DNA of 64,000 nt from positions 787,421-851,420 of the forward strand of contig FXAI01000001.1 of NCBI GenBank assembly GCA_900177435.1. The letters run 5' to 3'. The notes below the pieces were generated by a model. It had not been told where the DNA came from and made no database searches. It was given only the letters and a program-made list of their open reading frames with translations. Shown here piece by piece: positions 1 to 9,702 of the stretch (its first letter is position 1; every line of letters begins with the position of its first letter). The position numbers and the translations under genes are program-made. This DNA comes from Alteromonadaceae bacterium Bs31 (GTDB taxonomy: Bacteria > Pseudomonadota > Gammaproteobacteria > Pseudomonadales > Cellvibrionaceae).

Positions 1-1
1 G

Positions 2-517
<516 letters not shown>

Positions 518-548
518 TGGCTCTAAAAGGCTAAGCTCATAGAAGCAC

Positions 549-589
549 AAAAAACGGCGGCTCACCTTCTGGTGGCCGCCGTTTTTTTA
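549..589 (+). terminator. Intrinsic terminator of gap
   Basis: A GC-rich hairpin with arms CGGCGGC (555-561) and GCCGCCG (575-581), extended inward by CACC/GGTG with a one-base bulge, is followed by seven T residues (582-588). It lies 32 bases after the gap stop codon. Confidence 0.92.
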
Positions 590-704
590 TGGCGCAAAGA
601 TATGTAACAATAACCACCGCGAATATAGCAGCAGCACGCTCAGAAAAACTCTGCTTGAAATTGCAATATTCTCTCTTCATTCAAAAAAGAATAATTGGTA
701 AAGC

Positions 705-2210
705 ATGAACGACAAGCAAATAAAAAAGATAATGATTGTTGGTGGTGGCACGGCAGGGTGGATATCTGCGGCCTTGTTAAGCAGCCGCTTCGGCAGCGAA
801 TACTGCGAAATTCAATTAATTGAATCCGATGAAATAAGCACCGTGGGTGTCGGTGAAGCCACTATTCCGCCCATCGTTGGTTTTAACAATTTGCTCAAAC
901 TGGATGAAAATGAATTTATTCGAGAAACCAAAGCGACGTTTAAGCTAGGTATCGAATTTATCGACTGGAATAAAAAGGGCGAGTCCTATATACACCCCTT
1001 CGCTAAATACGGCACCGCTTTTACCCATGAGCCCTTTCACCATCACTGGTTGAATTTGCATCCGCAAGGCAAGGCTCAGGCACTGAAAAACTACTCCCTG
1101 GCCTGTATGGCGAGCGAGCAAAATAAATTCATGAGGCCCATTAATCGGCCCGGCTCACCTCTTTCCGCCATCGGTTACGCTTTTCACCTGGATGCCGGTT
1201 TGTACGCCCAATATTTGCGAAAATATGCTGAAAAGCGCGGAGTAAAACGTACAGAAGGGAAAATCGTTAATACCTATCTTAAGGATGATGGTTTTATCGA
1301 AAGCGTAGAAATGGAAAATGGTGAAATCTATTCGGCAGATCTTTTTCTGGATTGCTCCGGCTTTCGGGGCTTGCTTATCGAAAAAGCCCTTAATACCGGG
1401 TATCAGGATTGGCGACACTACCTGCCGTGTGACCGCGCAATAGCAATGCCAAGTGAATCTGGTCTTACACTGCGCCCCTATACCCAGGCTCAGGCCCACA
1501 GCGCTGGTTGGCAGTGGCGTATTCCCCTGCAGCATCGTGTGGGCAATGGTCATGTTTATAGTAGCCAGCATATGGAAGATCAGCAAGCGCTGGATATTCT
1601 TAGCGAAAATCTGGAAGGTAAAGCTCTGGGTGAGCCTCGCTTTATTAAATTTACGCCGGGCCGTAGAGATGTTTTTTGGAATAAAAATTGTGTGGCTATC
1701 GGTTTGTCTTCAGGTTTTTTAGAGCCGTTGGAATCTACAAGTATTCACTTAATACAATTGAGCCTGTACAAATTGCTGGACTTGTTTCCAACAAAGGATT
1801 TTAAGCCGGAAGTTGTTGATAACTACAATCGCATTATGATTACAAAGTTCGAGCAAGTACGTGATTTCATTGTGCTGCACTACAAGGCTACTGAGCGAGA
1901 TGATTCTTCATTCTGGAATTACTGCCGTACTATGGCTATTCCCGAAACCCTGCAGCAAAAAATGGATTTATATAAAAGTAGTGGCGTGATTTTTCGAGAG
2001 AATGATGAGCTGTTTGCTGAAAATAGCTGGCTTGCTGTTTTACACGGCCAGGGCTTAAGGGTAGATAGCCATCATCCACTGGTGAATGCGATGCCAGACG
2101 CGCAGGCAGAAAATATACTCAAGCAAATTGAAGAAAAAGTGGCAGAGGCAGTGGCAGAAATGCCGGATCATAAGGCGTATTTACAGAGCCAGTGCGGAGT
2201 AAGGTTTTAA
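705..2210 (+). CDS. Flavin-dependent tryptophan halogenase family protein
   Basis: 501 residues, the usual length for PrnA/RebH-type halogenases. Seen: N-terminal FAD-binding GGGTAGW motif (~residues 13-19), a lysine in the TKATFKLGIEF context matching the conserved catalytic-lysine position, the family signature WQWRIP (~270), and the SGFLEPLESTS segment (~340) that carries the conserved Glu/Ser of the active site. Known family role: FADH2-dependent formation of HOCl or HOBr, delivered through the lysine to an aromatic substrate; a separate flavin reductase is needed. The substrate here is not deducible; many marine homologues are not known to act on free tryptophan. The ATG at 705 follows a weak ribosome-binding site. 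A cupin gene follows after 3 bases and is very probably co-transcribed. Confidence 0.9.
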   Translation: MNDKQIKKIMIVGGGTAGWISAALLSSRFGSEYCEIQLIESDEISTVGVGEATIPPIVGFNNLLKLDENEFIRETKATFKLGIEFIDWNKKGESYIHPFAKYGTAFTHEPFHHHWLNLHPQGKAQALKNYSLACMASEQNKFMRPINRPGSPLSAIGYAFHLDAGLYAQYLRKYAEKRGVKRTEGKIVNTYLKDDGFIESVEMENGEIYSADLFLDCSGFRGLLIEKALNTGYQDWRHYLPCDRAIAMPSESGLTLRPYTQAQAHSAGWQWRIPLQHRVGNGHVYSSQHMEDQQALDILSENLEGKALGEPRFIKFTPGRRDVFWNKNCVAIGLSSGFLEPLESTSIHLIQLSLYKLLDLFPTKDFKPEVVDNYNRIMITKFEQVRDFIVLHYKATERDDSSFWNYCRTMAIPETLQQKMDLYKSSGVIFRENDELFAENSWLAVLHGQGLRVDSHHPLVNAMPDAQAENILKQIEEKVAEAVAEMPDHKAYLQSQCGVRF

Positions 2211-2213
2211 ATT

Positions 2214-2591
2214 TTGAAGCCAATAAATAAACCTAGTATTAAAACCTATAAGCCAGAAAGCGAATATTTTTTTGAGGAAGGTTGTTTTATTGTCGAATTA
2301 CATAATTCTCCCGATGACCCTCAGGTATCCGTAGCTCGTGCAAGAGTGAGCCCGGGCGAAACCACCCAATGGCATAGTCTTGAAGATACCTGGGAGCGTT
2401 ATGTAATACAGGCGGGCATTGGCCAAGTGGAAGTAGGGGAGCTTGCTGTGACAAAAGTACAGCAGGGGGATGTAGTAGTTATACCGCCCGGCGTACCTCA
2501 GCGTATTAGCAATTGCGGAGATGAGGATTTGGTTTTTTTGGCTATCTGTAGCCCACGTTTTGAAGCTTGTAACTATCGTATTGAAGAGTAA
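2214..2591 (+). CDS. Cupin-domain protein linked to the halogenase
   Basis: 125-residue single-domain cupin. The first motif is degenerate (PGETTQWHSLEDTWERYVIQ, one clear His), and the second strand block is GDVVVIPPGVPQRISN, so metal binding is possible but not certain. It begins with TTG at 2214; there is no internal Met, and GGAG at 2197-2200 is correctly placed, so the TTG start is well supported. The gene lies 3 bases after the halogenase stop, implying one transcript. Cupins beside flavin halogenases are a common arrangement, but their function is not established; it may act on or bind the halogenase substrate or product. Confidence 0.85.
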   Translation: MKPINKPSIKTYKPESEYFFEEGCFIVELHNSPDDPQVSVARARVSPGETTQWHSLEDTWERYVIQAGIGQVEVGELAVTKVQQGDVVVIPPGVPQRISNCGDEDLVFLAICSPRFEACNYRIEE

Positions 2592-2606
2592 GCTCGGCGC
2601 CAGGGA

Positions 2607-3467
2607 TTATTCACAAAAAACCGGCTTATCGTCTAATCTAATGTCATCGATGTAAATTGTTCTCGCCTGCGCGCTTTGGTGGTATTGCTCAATACCAACC
2701 ATTAAATGCTCAAATTTTTGTGGCCCATACCAGTTTCCCTCTTGCTTATTACCGATGCAGCCGTCGCCAGTTTGTAAAACATTAATATCGTGCAGCTCTT
2801 GTCCGTTCTGCCAGAATTTCAATTGATTGTTTTGGTTATCAAAATGCCATTGAATACAGCGCCATTGCCTGGCCACTAATTGATATTCAGCGCTGGCCAG
2901 CAAGCCGCCATCGCCATTGGGATGCTTCCAGCAGTCGGTCTGCCATTTTTCTCCAGTTTTATTCTGCGGCCAGGTATCGTAGTTAGCCATTAACTGCTCA
3001 TGTCGCCCATCCACACGAAGCCTGTATGCTACAGCGGTGTTGATTGGTGCACCTGATTCTGGTTTTGCCTTGCCAAGGGTTTGTACAAGCGTGAAATCAC
3101 CACCCTTATTCCCCTCATCGGATACATACAGCATAAAACTGCCGTATAAGCTGGTTTCAAGTTGCGGGGATGCTCTCAGGTCGTAAATCAGAAAGTTTCG
3201 ATTGTAGCCACCGCCTTTGGCTTGGATCTTTACGGCATTCGGCTTGCTGTAGGCGAGTTCACTACTCACGGAAGCCATTGCATCTTTGTTGGCTCGCCAG
3301 TTATTCGGTAGCGCAGTGCCTGTGTCGAAATTTTCGTACAGCACTGTTTGCTGTGGTAGTGTGTTTTTCTCTATGGCTGCAGGCTCAGCCTGCCAATCGC
3401 TGCAGGCAAAACCATAGGAGCACAACGCAAAAAAACTAGCGCGTTTAAGCGTGTATAAAATTTTCAA
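2607..3467 (-). CDS. Secreted concanavalin-like jelly-roll protein, possible polysaccharide-binding or lyase protein
   Basis: 286 residues with an N-terminal hydrophobic signal sequence ending near a Cys (GFAC, ~residue 22), so a secreted protein or an atypical lipoprotein; the lipobox is poor. The mature part begins with a YENFDTGTALPNNW strand and contains many aromatic and Gly-rich beta blocks, an internal DCWKHPNGDGG segment and a final RTIYIDDIRLDDKPVF strand typical of lectin-like jelly rolls. Resemblance to Cip1-type proteins and to glucuronan/alginate lyases of similar fold is an impression only; no catalytic residues could be assigned. It is convergent with the cupin gene. Confidence 0.6.
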   Translation of the reverse strand: MKILYTLKRASFFALCSYGFACSDWQAEPAAIEKNTLPQQTVLYENFDTGTALPNNWRANKDAMASVSSELAYSKPNAVKIQAKGGGYNRNFLIYDLRASPQLETSLYGSFMLYVSDEGNKGGDFTLVQTLGKAKPESGAPINTAVAYRLRVDGRHEQLMANYDTWPQNKTGEKWQTDCWKHPNGDGGLLASAEYQLVARQWRCIQWHFDNQNNQLKFWQNGQELHDINVLQTGDGCIGNKQEGNWYGPQKFEHLMVGIEQYHQSAQARTIYIDDIRLDDKPVFCE

Positions 3468-3740
3468 AAAAATTCCCTGTGTGGCCTTTTTTAAAGGCTA
3501 ATAGTAGACGATTCTGTTGGTGGAGGAAAAGCGATACATTTGCGGGGCTACAGAGGAGTGCGAAAGATCTTCCCGCACAAATTAGGCCCTCGACAACTAT
3601 GCACAGAATTATTTTCATTGTCATGCAAATATTGACTACAGGAGTGTCGAGCTGAAGTACTCGTCAGGCTTTTACAGGGTTTTTCTCGCTATCTGAAGGG
3701 CTTAATCAGAGGTTTCCTAGCTTAAAAGCGTCAAGCGGAC

Positions 3741-4904
3741 CTACAAAAAATCGTTGATATTAAAATCATAATCTTCCGGGTTTTCGGTCGCTATAATTTT
3801 AGTTTCAATCAGCTTGCTAGAAAGGTCGATATCCGCTGGCTTTTCGTGATGTCGATGCCGAGCGTTGTAAAAGCAACGCACAATGGGTGAATCAGGGTTT
3901 TCCGACTTTATAGAGATAACCACGCCTAATTTGCCGTTATCAAGCTCAACCAGCGTACCGACAGGGTAAACACTCATGCAGCGTATAAAGTGCCTAACCA
4001 GATCCGTATCCAAGTGAAAACCGCAGATTTCCTGCAGAAAACCCATCGCCTCGGCTGGTGGTTTTCCCTTGTGGTAAACCCTGCTTGCGGTAATTGCGTC
4101 GTAAACGTCGACTATTGCGGCCAGACGGCCGTAATTGTTAATTTCGTAATCCTTCAAACCCATAGGGTAGCCACTGCCGTCCAGGCGTTCATGGTGCATA
4201 CCACAGATGGAGAGAGCCACCTCGTTGATGCCCTCAGACTGTAACAAAACCTCCTGACCGTAGACCACGTGGCGCTTCATTTCGGTCCACTCTTCCGGGC
4301 TGAGCTTTCCGGGTTTGTTGAGAATGTTATAAGGCACCCGAATTTTGCCAATATCGTGCAGTAAGGCGCCGGTTACCATTTGATGAACAAGCTCTTGTTC
4401 GTAACCCAGATACTGACTGAGAATACCCATCAAAATGCCCACGTTAATCGAGTGCTCCAGCAGGTATTGATCTTTCTCGCGAATGGAAGCCAGGCAGAGC
4501 AGGGCGTTGGGGTTATTCAGTACAGAGTTATTGATATCATCCGCTAGAGACTCCACTGGGCCGATATCTATGGCCTTGCCCAGCTTCACGTTGTTCATCA
4601 GCTCAGTAACTAGGCCCTTGGCTTCGTCGTATACTTTTTCTGCCCGTTCCCTTTCCTTGCCAAGCTTAACCCTTGGCTCGCCAATGGCGTGGGTAGCTGT
4701 GGGTAGGGTAAAAGCGGAGTCGATACCGCGATGCACATCTATGTAGAGTTCTTTGAGACCAGTGGCACGCAGCTTGTCCACTGTTTCAAAACGACGGATA
4801 TAGCCTTGTGTTCGAAGCCCGTTTTCCGCCATTCCCGGGGTTTGATCAGACACGTACATACCCAGTTCAACTTTGTCTATGGGAATACGTTTTATCAAAC
4901 TCAT
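3741..4904 (-). CDS. HD-GYP domain cyclic-di-GMP phosphodiesterase with DUF3391 N-terminus
   Basis: 387 residues from the chosen ATG at 4904, preceded by GAGG at good spacing; the frame is open 47 codons further upstream but that part has no family similarity. The N-terminal ~120 residues start MSLIKRIPIDKVELGMYVSD and match the DUF3391 domain that precedes many HD-GYP modules. The C-terminal domain has the HD pair in LLHDIGKIRVP, a downstream HHERLDGSGYP (the GYP signature) and DVYDAITASRVY. All the usual metal-ligand positions are seen. The family hydrolyses c-di-GMP and controls the switch between motility and biofilm. There is no transmembrane segment, so it is cytoplasmic. Confidence 0.93.
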   Translation of the reverse strand: MSLIKRIPIDKVELGMYVSDQTPGMAENGLRTQGYIRRFETVDKLRATGLKELYIDVHRGIDSAFTLPTATHAIGEPRVKLGKERERAEKVYDEAKGLVTELMNNVKLGKAIDIGPVESLADDINNSVLNNPNALLCLASIREKDQYLLEHSINVGILMGILSQYLGYEQELVHQMVTGALLHDIGKIRVPYNILNKPGKLSPEEWTEMKRHVVYGQEVLLQSEGINEVALSICGMHHERLDGSGYPMGLKDYEINNYGRLAAIVDVYDAITASRVYHKGKPPAEAMGFLQEICGFHLDTDLVRHFIRCMSVYPVGTLVELDNGKLGVVISIKSENPDSPIVRCFYNARHRHHEKPADIDLSSKLIETKIIATENPEDYDFNINDFL

Positions 4905-5138
4905 CGGAAGTGCCTCTGCGCAGCCATGGAGGGGATAAATGTCAGTATAGTTGGATAATGCAGGCTTGCTACGGGGCAGTTTAAGCCACATCAAATAAGC
5001 TTTACCTTGGCACAGCAGGCTATAACTGCCGCAGGCGATGTGCATAGTGGGATAGGGAGGGGGGAGATCTTTGGTAACGGAGGCAGGGAGGTGCCAGTAT
5101 GCTGCCCAGGCGTGATTGCTCAGGCAGCCAACGGGGTA

Positions 5139-6194
5139 TTAGTCCAGCAAACGTTTGTTAAAAAACACAAAGCGCTCGTTTCTGGAGTCCGTTGTATCGT
5201 AAATAACAACGTAAGTATCTCCATCTGCGCTCTCAGGTACTTTTACCATGAACTTGCGGGAGTCGATCACCAGCTTGTGCTTGCCCGCGACGAGATCGAC
5301 TTCGGTGTAGAACTGCTCATTACCCAGGTATTCCAGCTCTACAGCGCGTTTGTAGTTAATGTCCATTAGTAGTTCTGAGTAACGGCGGTGTTGGGTTTTA
5401 TCCGCGTTTTTGGTGAGCTCGTTGAGCTTTTGCATTTCACTGCGAGCATAGCGTTGCCGGGGTGTCAGGTCTTTTTCGTTTACTGGTTTTGCGGCGTGTA
5501 TGCTGGTGGCTGGCAGCTGTGGCGCTTGTGTATTTGCACCTGAAGCCTCGGCTGCATTCTCTGTTGAAGCCGCTGCCGGCATCGCCGTCGCCGGCTGTTT
5601 AGCCACGTCTTTAACAACAGCGGGTTCAGTGGGCTTTGCAACAAGCGGTGGTGCAGCAATTTTTACCGGCTCTGGGCTTGCTGCTGCTTGCATGTTAGCA
5701 AAGCGATCCTCTTCCACGCGGATAGCTTGTGCTTGCTTGTCCAGCGAGTTGATTTGCCGGTTTAGCCAATTGATATCAGCCTTTGTTTTGTCTCTCTCGG
5801 TGATCAGTTCTGCATGCTTTCTGGAAACACGGTCCAGCCTTTTCTCCCTGTTCTGCACGCCACGTTCGGCAAGCTCCAGGCGCGTTTTGGCCATCTCTCT
5901 CTTGCGAGGCCCGTCGTCTGAGGTGTCCTGGTTGGCCAGCTCCAAATCGGCCTGCACGTTTTTAAGGTCTTCCTTTGCTACTGCCAGTTGCTTGGTAGCA
6001 TCCTCTTTTTTTACATCGTACGCGAGAAGCCGGTTTTCCAGCGTTTGCAAGGCCTCTTTCTTAGTGCTGATTGAAAGCTTGTAATTCTCTGCCTTGGCGC
6101 TCACATCTGATGAACTCTGTGCAAAGGCACCCGGGCTTACCAAGGGTGATATGCAAATAGAAAACGCTAATGCTGCTACACGTAGCAATTTCAT
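5139..6194 (-). CDS. Periplasmic coiled-coil protein of unknown function
   Basis: 351 residues. A clear signal peptide (MKLLRVAALAF...GAFAQ, ~26 residues) is followed by a long charged heptad-like region (~30-170) rich in Lys, Glu, Leu and Arg, a low-complexity Ala/Pro/Lys/Val linker (~175-240), and a C-terminal globular part (~245-351) ending RNERFVFFNKRLLD. No enzymatic motif is seen. The layout recalls murein-associated or envelope scaffold proteins, but I do not recognise the family. The upstream gap holds a perfect palindrome shared with the divergent haem/VCBS-repeat gene. Confidence 0.75.
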   Translation of the reverse strand: MKLLRVAALAFSICISPLVSPGAFAQSSSDVSAKAENYKLSISTKKEALQTLENRLLAYDVKKEDATKQLAVAKEDLKNVQADLELANQDTSDDGPRKREMAKTRLELAERGVQNREKRLDRVSRKHAELITERDKTKADINWLNRQINSLDKQAQAIRVEEDRFANMQAAASPEPVKIAAPPLVAKPTEPAVVKDVAKQPATAMPAAASTENAAEASGANTQAPQLPATSIHAAKPVNEKDLTPRQRYARSEMQKLNELTKNADKTQHRRYSELLMDINYKRAVELEYLGNEQFYTEVDLVAGKHKLVIDSRKFMVKVPESADGDTYVVIYDTTDSRNERFVFFNKRLLD

Positions 6195-6365
6195 TGTGTT
6201 TGTGCCTCGGTGCTCGATGAAAGTATGACCGGATGTGGTGCTTAAGTATGATTTTGCCGGGCTATTCTATAGTAAAAAACAATTATAAAAAAGTCGTCAC
6301 ATTCAACACCAATTGAGGGCATTAGTTTCCCCTATAACAGTTCTTGTGCCAAGAGGGGGAAGGCT

Positions 6366-6393
6366 AAAAGTTTGAGTTATAACTCAAACTTTT
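6366..6393. promoter_or_regulatory. Perfect 28-bp palindrome in a divergent intergenic region
   Basis: The 14-base half-site AAAAGTTTGAGTTA is followed immediately by its exact reverse complement, with no spacer. It sits between two divergently transcribed genes (starts at 6194 and 6490), 97 bases before the right-hand start codon. A symmetric site of this length fits an operator for a dimeric regulator; the lack of a T-tract and loop makes a terminator less likely. The regulator is unknown. Confidence 0.6.
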
Positions 6394-6489
6394 CGGACTC
6401 AGTGGGGAAATTCGTCCTATTACTGTTATTATCGCTCCCATACACGCTACCGGCTACTCTCCAAAACCATCGCACTTGCTATCACTCTA

Positions 6490-8019
6490 ATGAAAAAAAT
6501 AACCCTGTTAAGCGCAATACTGGCCCTAAGCGGCTATAGCCACTCCGCCACCGAAGAAGCCCCTAAAACCGTCCCAGAAATAGTTGCTATGGTGAACCAT
6601 TATTGTGGCGTTTGCCACGGCGTGCCCTCACCGTCGCTCATGCCCAAAAAAGACTGGCCCTACGTAACCAAAGCAATGGCCGAACTCGCGCTGGAAAGAA
6701 CCGGGCAAGAATTCATATCCAAAGAAGCGCTGCACCACATAAGTGCTTACTATTTCGGCAGTGCGCCTGAAAGCCTGGAGCGCTTACCCTATTTTACACG
6801 CTCACCTGCGGAACTGTTTACCGTGAAGCCCATTGGCGATCCCACACCAATGCCTCAGATATCCAACATCGCAAGGGTACAACTGGATAAAAAAGCGAGC
6901 GCCCAGTTTCTAATTAGTGATATCGAAAAAAACCAACTGCTCCTACTGAGCAAGAAGGGCAAAAAATGGACAGAAGCAGTAATCGCCGAGATTAAAGCGC
7001 CAGTGGGTATAGAGGTTCTGGATTACGACGGAGATGGCGATGACGACATCGCCGTGGCCTCGCTAGGTAGGATACTACCGCCGTTTTACACCACTATGGG
7101 GAAGCTTGTATTACTGCGGCAGGACGATAAAGGTAAATTTCACCAAGAAATACTACTGGAAAACGTACCGCGCGTATTAGATGTGGCGGCTCAGGATATG
7201 GACGGCGACAAAGACCTGGATCTATTGGTGTCCATCTATGGCGCAGACAATATCGGCGAATTGGCATGGTTGGAAAACAGAGGTAAAGAGAAACCTGTAA
7301 AACACACACTGGTGCCCTTAGGGGGAGGATTGAATATCACACCGGGTGATATTAACGGCGACGGTCTGTTGGATTTAGTAAGCCTGGTAACTCAAGAGCA
7401 TGAAATGATAATTGCCCTAGTGAATGCAGGTGACGGCAACTTCGATTACAAAATGCTATTCAAAGCCAGCGAGCCGATGATTGGCTCCACCAGTATGAGC
7501 TTGGTAGATATGGATGGCGATAAAGACTTGGATATCCTATTCGCCAATGGCGATGCACACGACCTGCAATACGACCCAAAACCTTACCACGGTGTGCAGT
7601 GGCTAGAAAACAAAGGCCAGCTCGACTTTCAGTTTCATAACCTTGCCCGTTTTTATGGCGCAGCCCTGGCCAAAGCGGCAGATATGGACGGCGACGGCGA
7701 TAAAGACGTAGTTGCCAGTAGTTGGAATAACTACTGGGACGACGAACAACGCCAGACCCTAATCTGGTTTGAAAACGACGGTAAACAAAATTTTACCAGC
7801 AAGGGCATAGCGCATAAGCCCAGCAGTATCGTCTCGTTTGAGCTGGAAGATGTTAATGGCGACGGGTTGCCAGATATTATTGCCGGCACCTTCAAAATAG
7901 ATGAGCTGAAAGCCACCATGGGCAAAGAAGAAGCAGAGATAAAAAAATCTTTACAAGGTGTAGAAAATACCCGCTTGTTCGTAATAGAAAACCCACTCAC
8001 AAGCACTAAGCCAAAATAA
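6490..8019 (+). CDS. Secreted VCBS/FG-GAP repeat protein with one CxxCH haem-attachment motif
   Basis: 509 residues. A signal peptide (~20 residues) precedes a short N-terminal region with Cys39, Cys42 and His43 (CGVCH), the signature for covalent haem c attachment; the following SLMPKKDW could supply the Met ligand. From ~residue 110 there are repeated blocks with acidic DGDGDDD, DMDGDKDLD, DINGDGLLD, DMDGDGDKD and DVNGDGLPD loops, the calcium-binding motifs of FG-GAP/VCBS repeats that form a beta-propeller. The combination suggests a periplasmic or surface electron-carrier/propeller protein, as in the c-type cytochrome plus VCBS proteins of other bacteria. Substrate and partner are unknown. 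Confidence 0.85.
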   Translation: MKKITLLSAILALSGYSHSATEEAPKTVPEIVAMVNHYCGVCHGVPSPSLMPKKDWPYVTKAMAELALERTGQEFISKEALHHISAYYFGSAPESLERLPYFTRSPAELFTVKPIGDPTPMPQISNIARVQLDKKASAQFLISDIEKNQLLLLSKKGKKWTEAVIAEIKAPVGIEVLDYDGDGDDDIAVASLGRILPPFYTTMGKLVLLRQDDKGKFHQEILLENVPRVLDVAAQDMDGDKDLDLLVSIYGADNIGELAWLENRGKEKPVKHTLVPLGGGLNITPGDINGDGLLDLVSLVTQEHEMIIALVNAGDGNFDYKMLFKASEPMIGSTSMSLVDMDGDKDLDILFANGDAHDLQYDPKPYHGVQWLENKGQLDFQFHNLARFYGAALAKAADMDGDGDKDVVASSWNNYWDDEQRQTLIWFENDGKQNFTSKGIAHKPSSIVSFELEDVNGDGLPDIIAGTFKIDELKATMGKEEAEIKKSLQGVENTRLFVIENPLTSTKPK

Positions 8020-8100
8020 AAAGCGCTCGGTAGAGGCTGGCTTTATAGAGTTTTTTCGGCGACTACGGCCTCGATAGTAACTGTAAAGAGGCCGCAAGTA

Positions 8101-8640
8101 CTACCACATTAAGTCGTCTGGAATAACGTAGTCTGCATAGGGATCATTCTCGTCTGGCACATTGCTATCTGTGCGTTTGTAATTATCCACCAGCACATAG
8201 CTGGCCTCGCGCTCGCGAATTTTTTCCGCCACAATGCGCGGCACCAACTGGTAGCTTTCCCCACTGGAAACAATGGACAAACTACCGTAAGAAACCTGGT
8301 CGTGTAGCTTCTTGTTCAGGAGAAGTTTTTTAATCGTACTGCCGTCTTTAAAGTTATACTCCAGCTCGCCCGTTCTATCCGTAATGCGGTGTCGCTCAAC
8401 CAGCTGTTTAATTTGCGCGAGCACAGCTTTCTTCTCCTGTTCTTCCTTAATTTGCCTATTCAGCTCCCGGTCACGCAGCCGCTTTTCTTCTTGCGCCTGC
8501 CGCAAAGCCTGCTCCTTTTCCAGATCTGGAGCGCCACGCTTTTGCTTTGCCGCTTTACGGTTTTCTTTCGCAATTGCCTTAGCTTTTTTCTTATCCACTA
8601 AGCCCGCGCCCAGGAGTTGATCTTGCAGGGATTTGTTCAT
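8101..8640 (-). CDS. DUF2058 (YaiL-like) protein
   Basis: 179 residues beginning MNKSLQDQLLGAGLVDKKKA, the characteristic opening of DUF2058 proteins, followed by a very basic, Lys/Arg/Glu-rich helical stretch (~20-75) and a C-terminal beta-rich part containing the hydrophobic GSTIKKLLLNKKLHDQVSYG block. Members are annotated as nucleoprotein or polynucleotide-associated proteins; the molecular function is not established. Cytoplasmic, monocistronic here, complete. Confidence 0.88.
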   Translation of the reverse strand: MNKSLQDQLLGAGLVDKKKAKAIAKENRKAAKQKRGAPDLEKEQALRQAQEEKRLRDRELNRQIKEEQEKKAVLAQIKQLVERHRITDRTGELEYNFKDGSTIKKLLLNKKLHDQVSYGSLSIVSSGESYQLVPRIVAEKIREREASYVLVDNYKRTDSNVPDENDPYADYVIPDDLMW

Positions 8641-8837
8641 TGGCCTATCTCAGTTCTTCAAAAAGGGAGATTATAGCAAGATTGGTGAGCGTAAAAACCT
8701 AATGGTACAGGCAGTAGAGGCGAAGACTAAGGCGCGCAGCTGCAAGTGCACAGCGCCTAGCACCGGTTTGAGCGGAACTTTGGCCAAAATCGCTATGCCT
8801 GGGTAGGTTTAGCTTGTAGGGCATAAGGGGGCTAACA

Positions 8838-8945
8838 ATGGCTAGGTTGGATCGCTTACAACAACTCCATCGGCTATTCAGCGCCGCGCAAAATACGCTG
8901 GCCACTAAACAGCAATGCTCCGAAGGCACGCAAAGGACCTTGTAA
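8838..8945 (+). pseudogene. N-terminal fragment of a WYL-family HTH transcriptional regulator
   Basis: The frame opens at ATG 8838 and reads MARLDRLQQLHRLFSAAQNT, which is the very characteristic start of the winged-helix domain of YafY/WYL regulators. It then runs out of frame and stops at 8945 after 35 codons. The next stretch (CSEGTQRTL) still resembles the following HTH helix with one residue lost. The rest of a normal ~230-residue protein is absent downstream, so this is a gene remnant rather than a functional small protein. The call rests on my recognition of the N-terminal motif only. Confidence 0.55.
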
Positions 8946-9143
8946 GTCCGCTAAATGGCAACTGCGACGCACTTCGAAGTTACGGCTAAGGACAGAAGAA
9001 ATACAAACGCCTACTGCGTTGCTACACAGATCTCAAAGCGGCCCTTTACTACCTATAACTCTTAAATGAACCCAAAGTTGCTATATTATATTTGATAAAA
9101 CCTAAGCGCCCAATTACAAGGACTAGGGCCTGTTCGATTAAGT

Positions 9144-9496
9144 TCTGATGCTGTTAAGTGGGTAGATGAACATGGAAAGGTTCACTATGTGTCCGTGTAC
9201 CAGAAAGGTATCGGATAAATTCTGAAATCGTAGATCTTGATAAGGCCAATGCAGTAAATAACGATAATAAACCGGTTTATAAGAATAAGAAGCACAGGCC
9301 TACCGTAGCAAATACAAACGAAAACCGAGAGCAAGAGATGCGTCGTGCTGAGGAACAGAAGTCAATCGCCTACTGTCAGGACGCAGAGGATTTCTACAGA
9401 AAGATATCAACATTCAAGCATCATTGTGATAGTGGGTATCATGTTATGGTTTTGGCAGATAAAGAAACTGATGAAATGATAACTCGGGAGCAGTAA
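9144..9496 (+). pseudogene. Frameshifted DUF4124-domain protein remnant
   Basis: From 9144 one frame reads SDAVKWVDEHGKVHY, the hallmark of DUF4124 envelope proteins, then hits a stop at 9216. A one-base frame change around 9187-9192 restores a second frame (RVPERYRINSEIVD...) that stays open to TAA 9494-9496 and encodes a charged, helical C-terminal region (ending DEMITREQ). The two halves join naturally into one DUF4124 protein of ~120 residues, but no start codon or signal peptide is left upstream. A sequencing error could account for the frameshift but not for the missing 5' end. Confidence 0.6.
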
Positions 9497-9702
9497 GATG
9501 AAGTAGCTGTTGAGCTCTGGTAAAGGCAAATCGAAATGGTTGCTCAATGCAGCAATCGAAAGGGCTCAGGCTAAACTCAGAAAAAGCGTAGATGTAGCGC
9601 TAATGAATACCTGTTCAAACTGGAGTCTAAGCTAATCTGGAAAAGTAGGGGCTGTTTGGGCTAAGCCTTTAATTTTATCCAGAGAAATGTAAACTAAGAG
9701 AA

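Noticed and set aside
8699..8929. 76-codon minus-strand frame
   Set aside because: It runs antisense over the WYL-regulator remnant, whose N-terminal motif on the plus strand is recognisable; no independent support.
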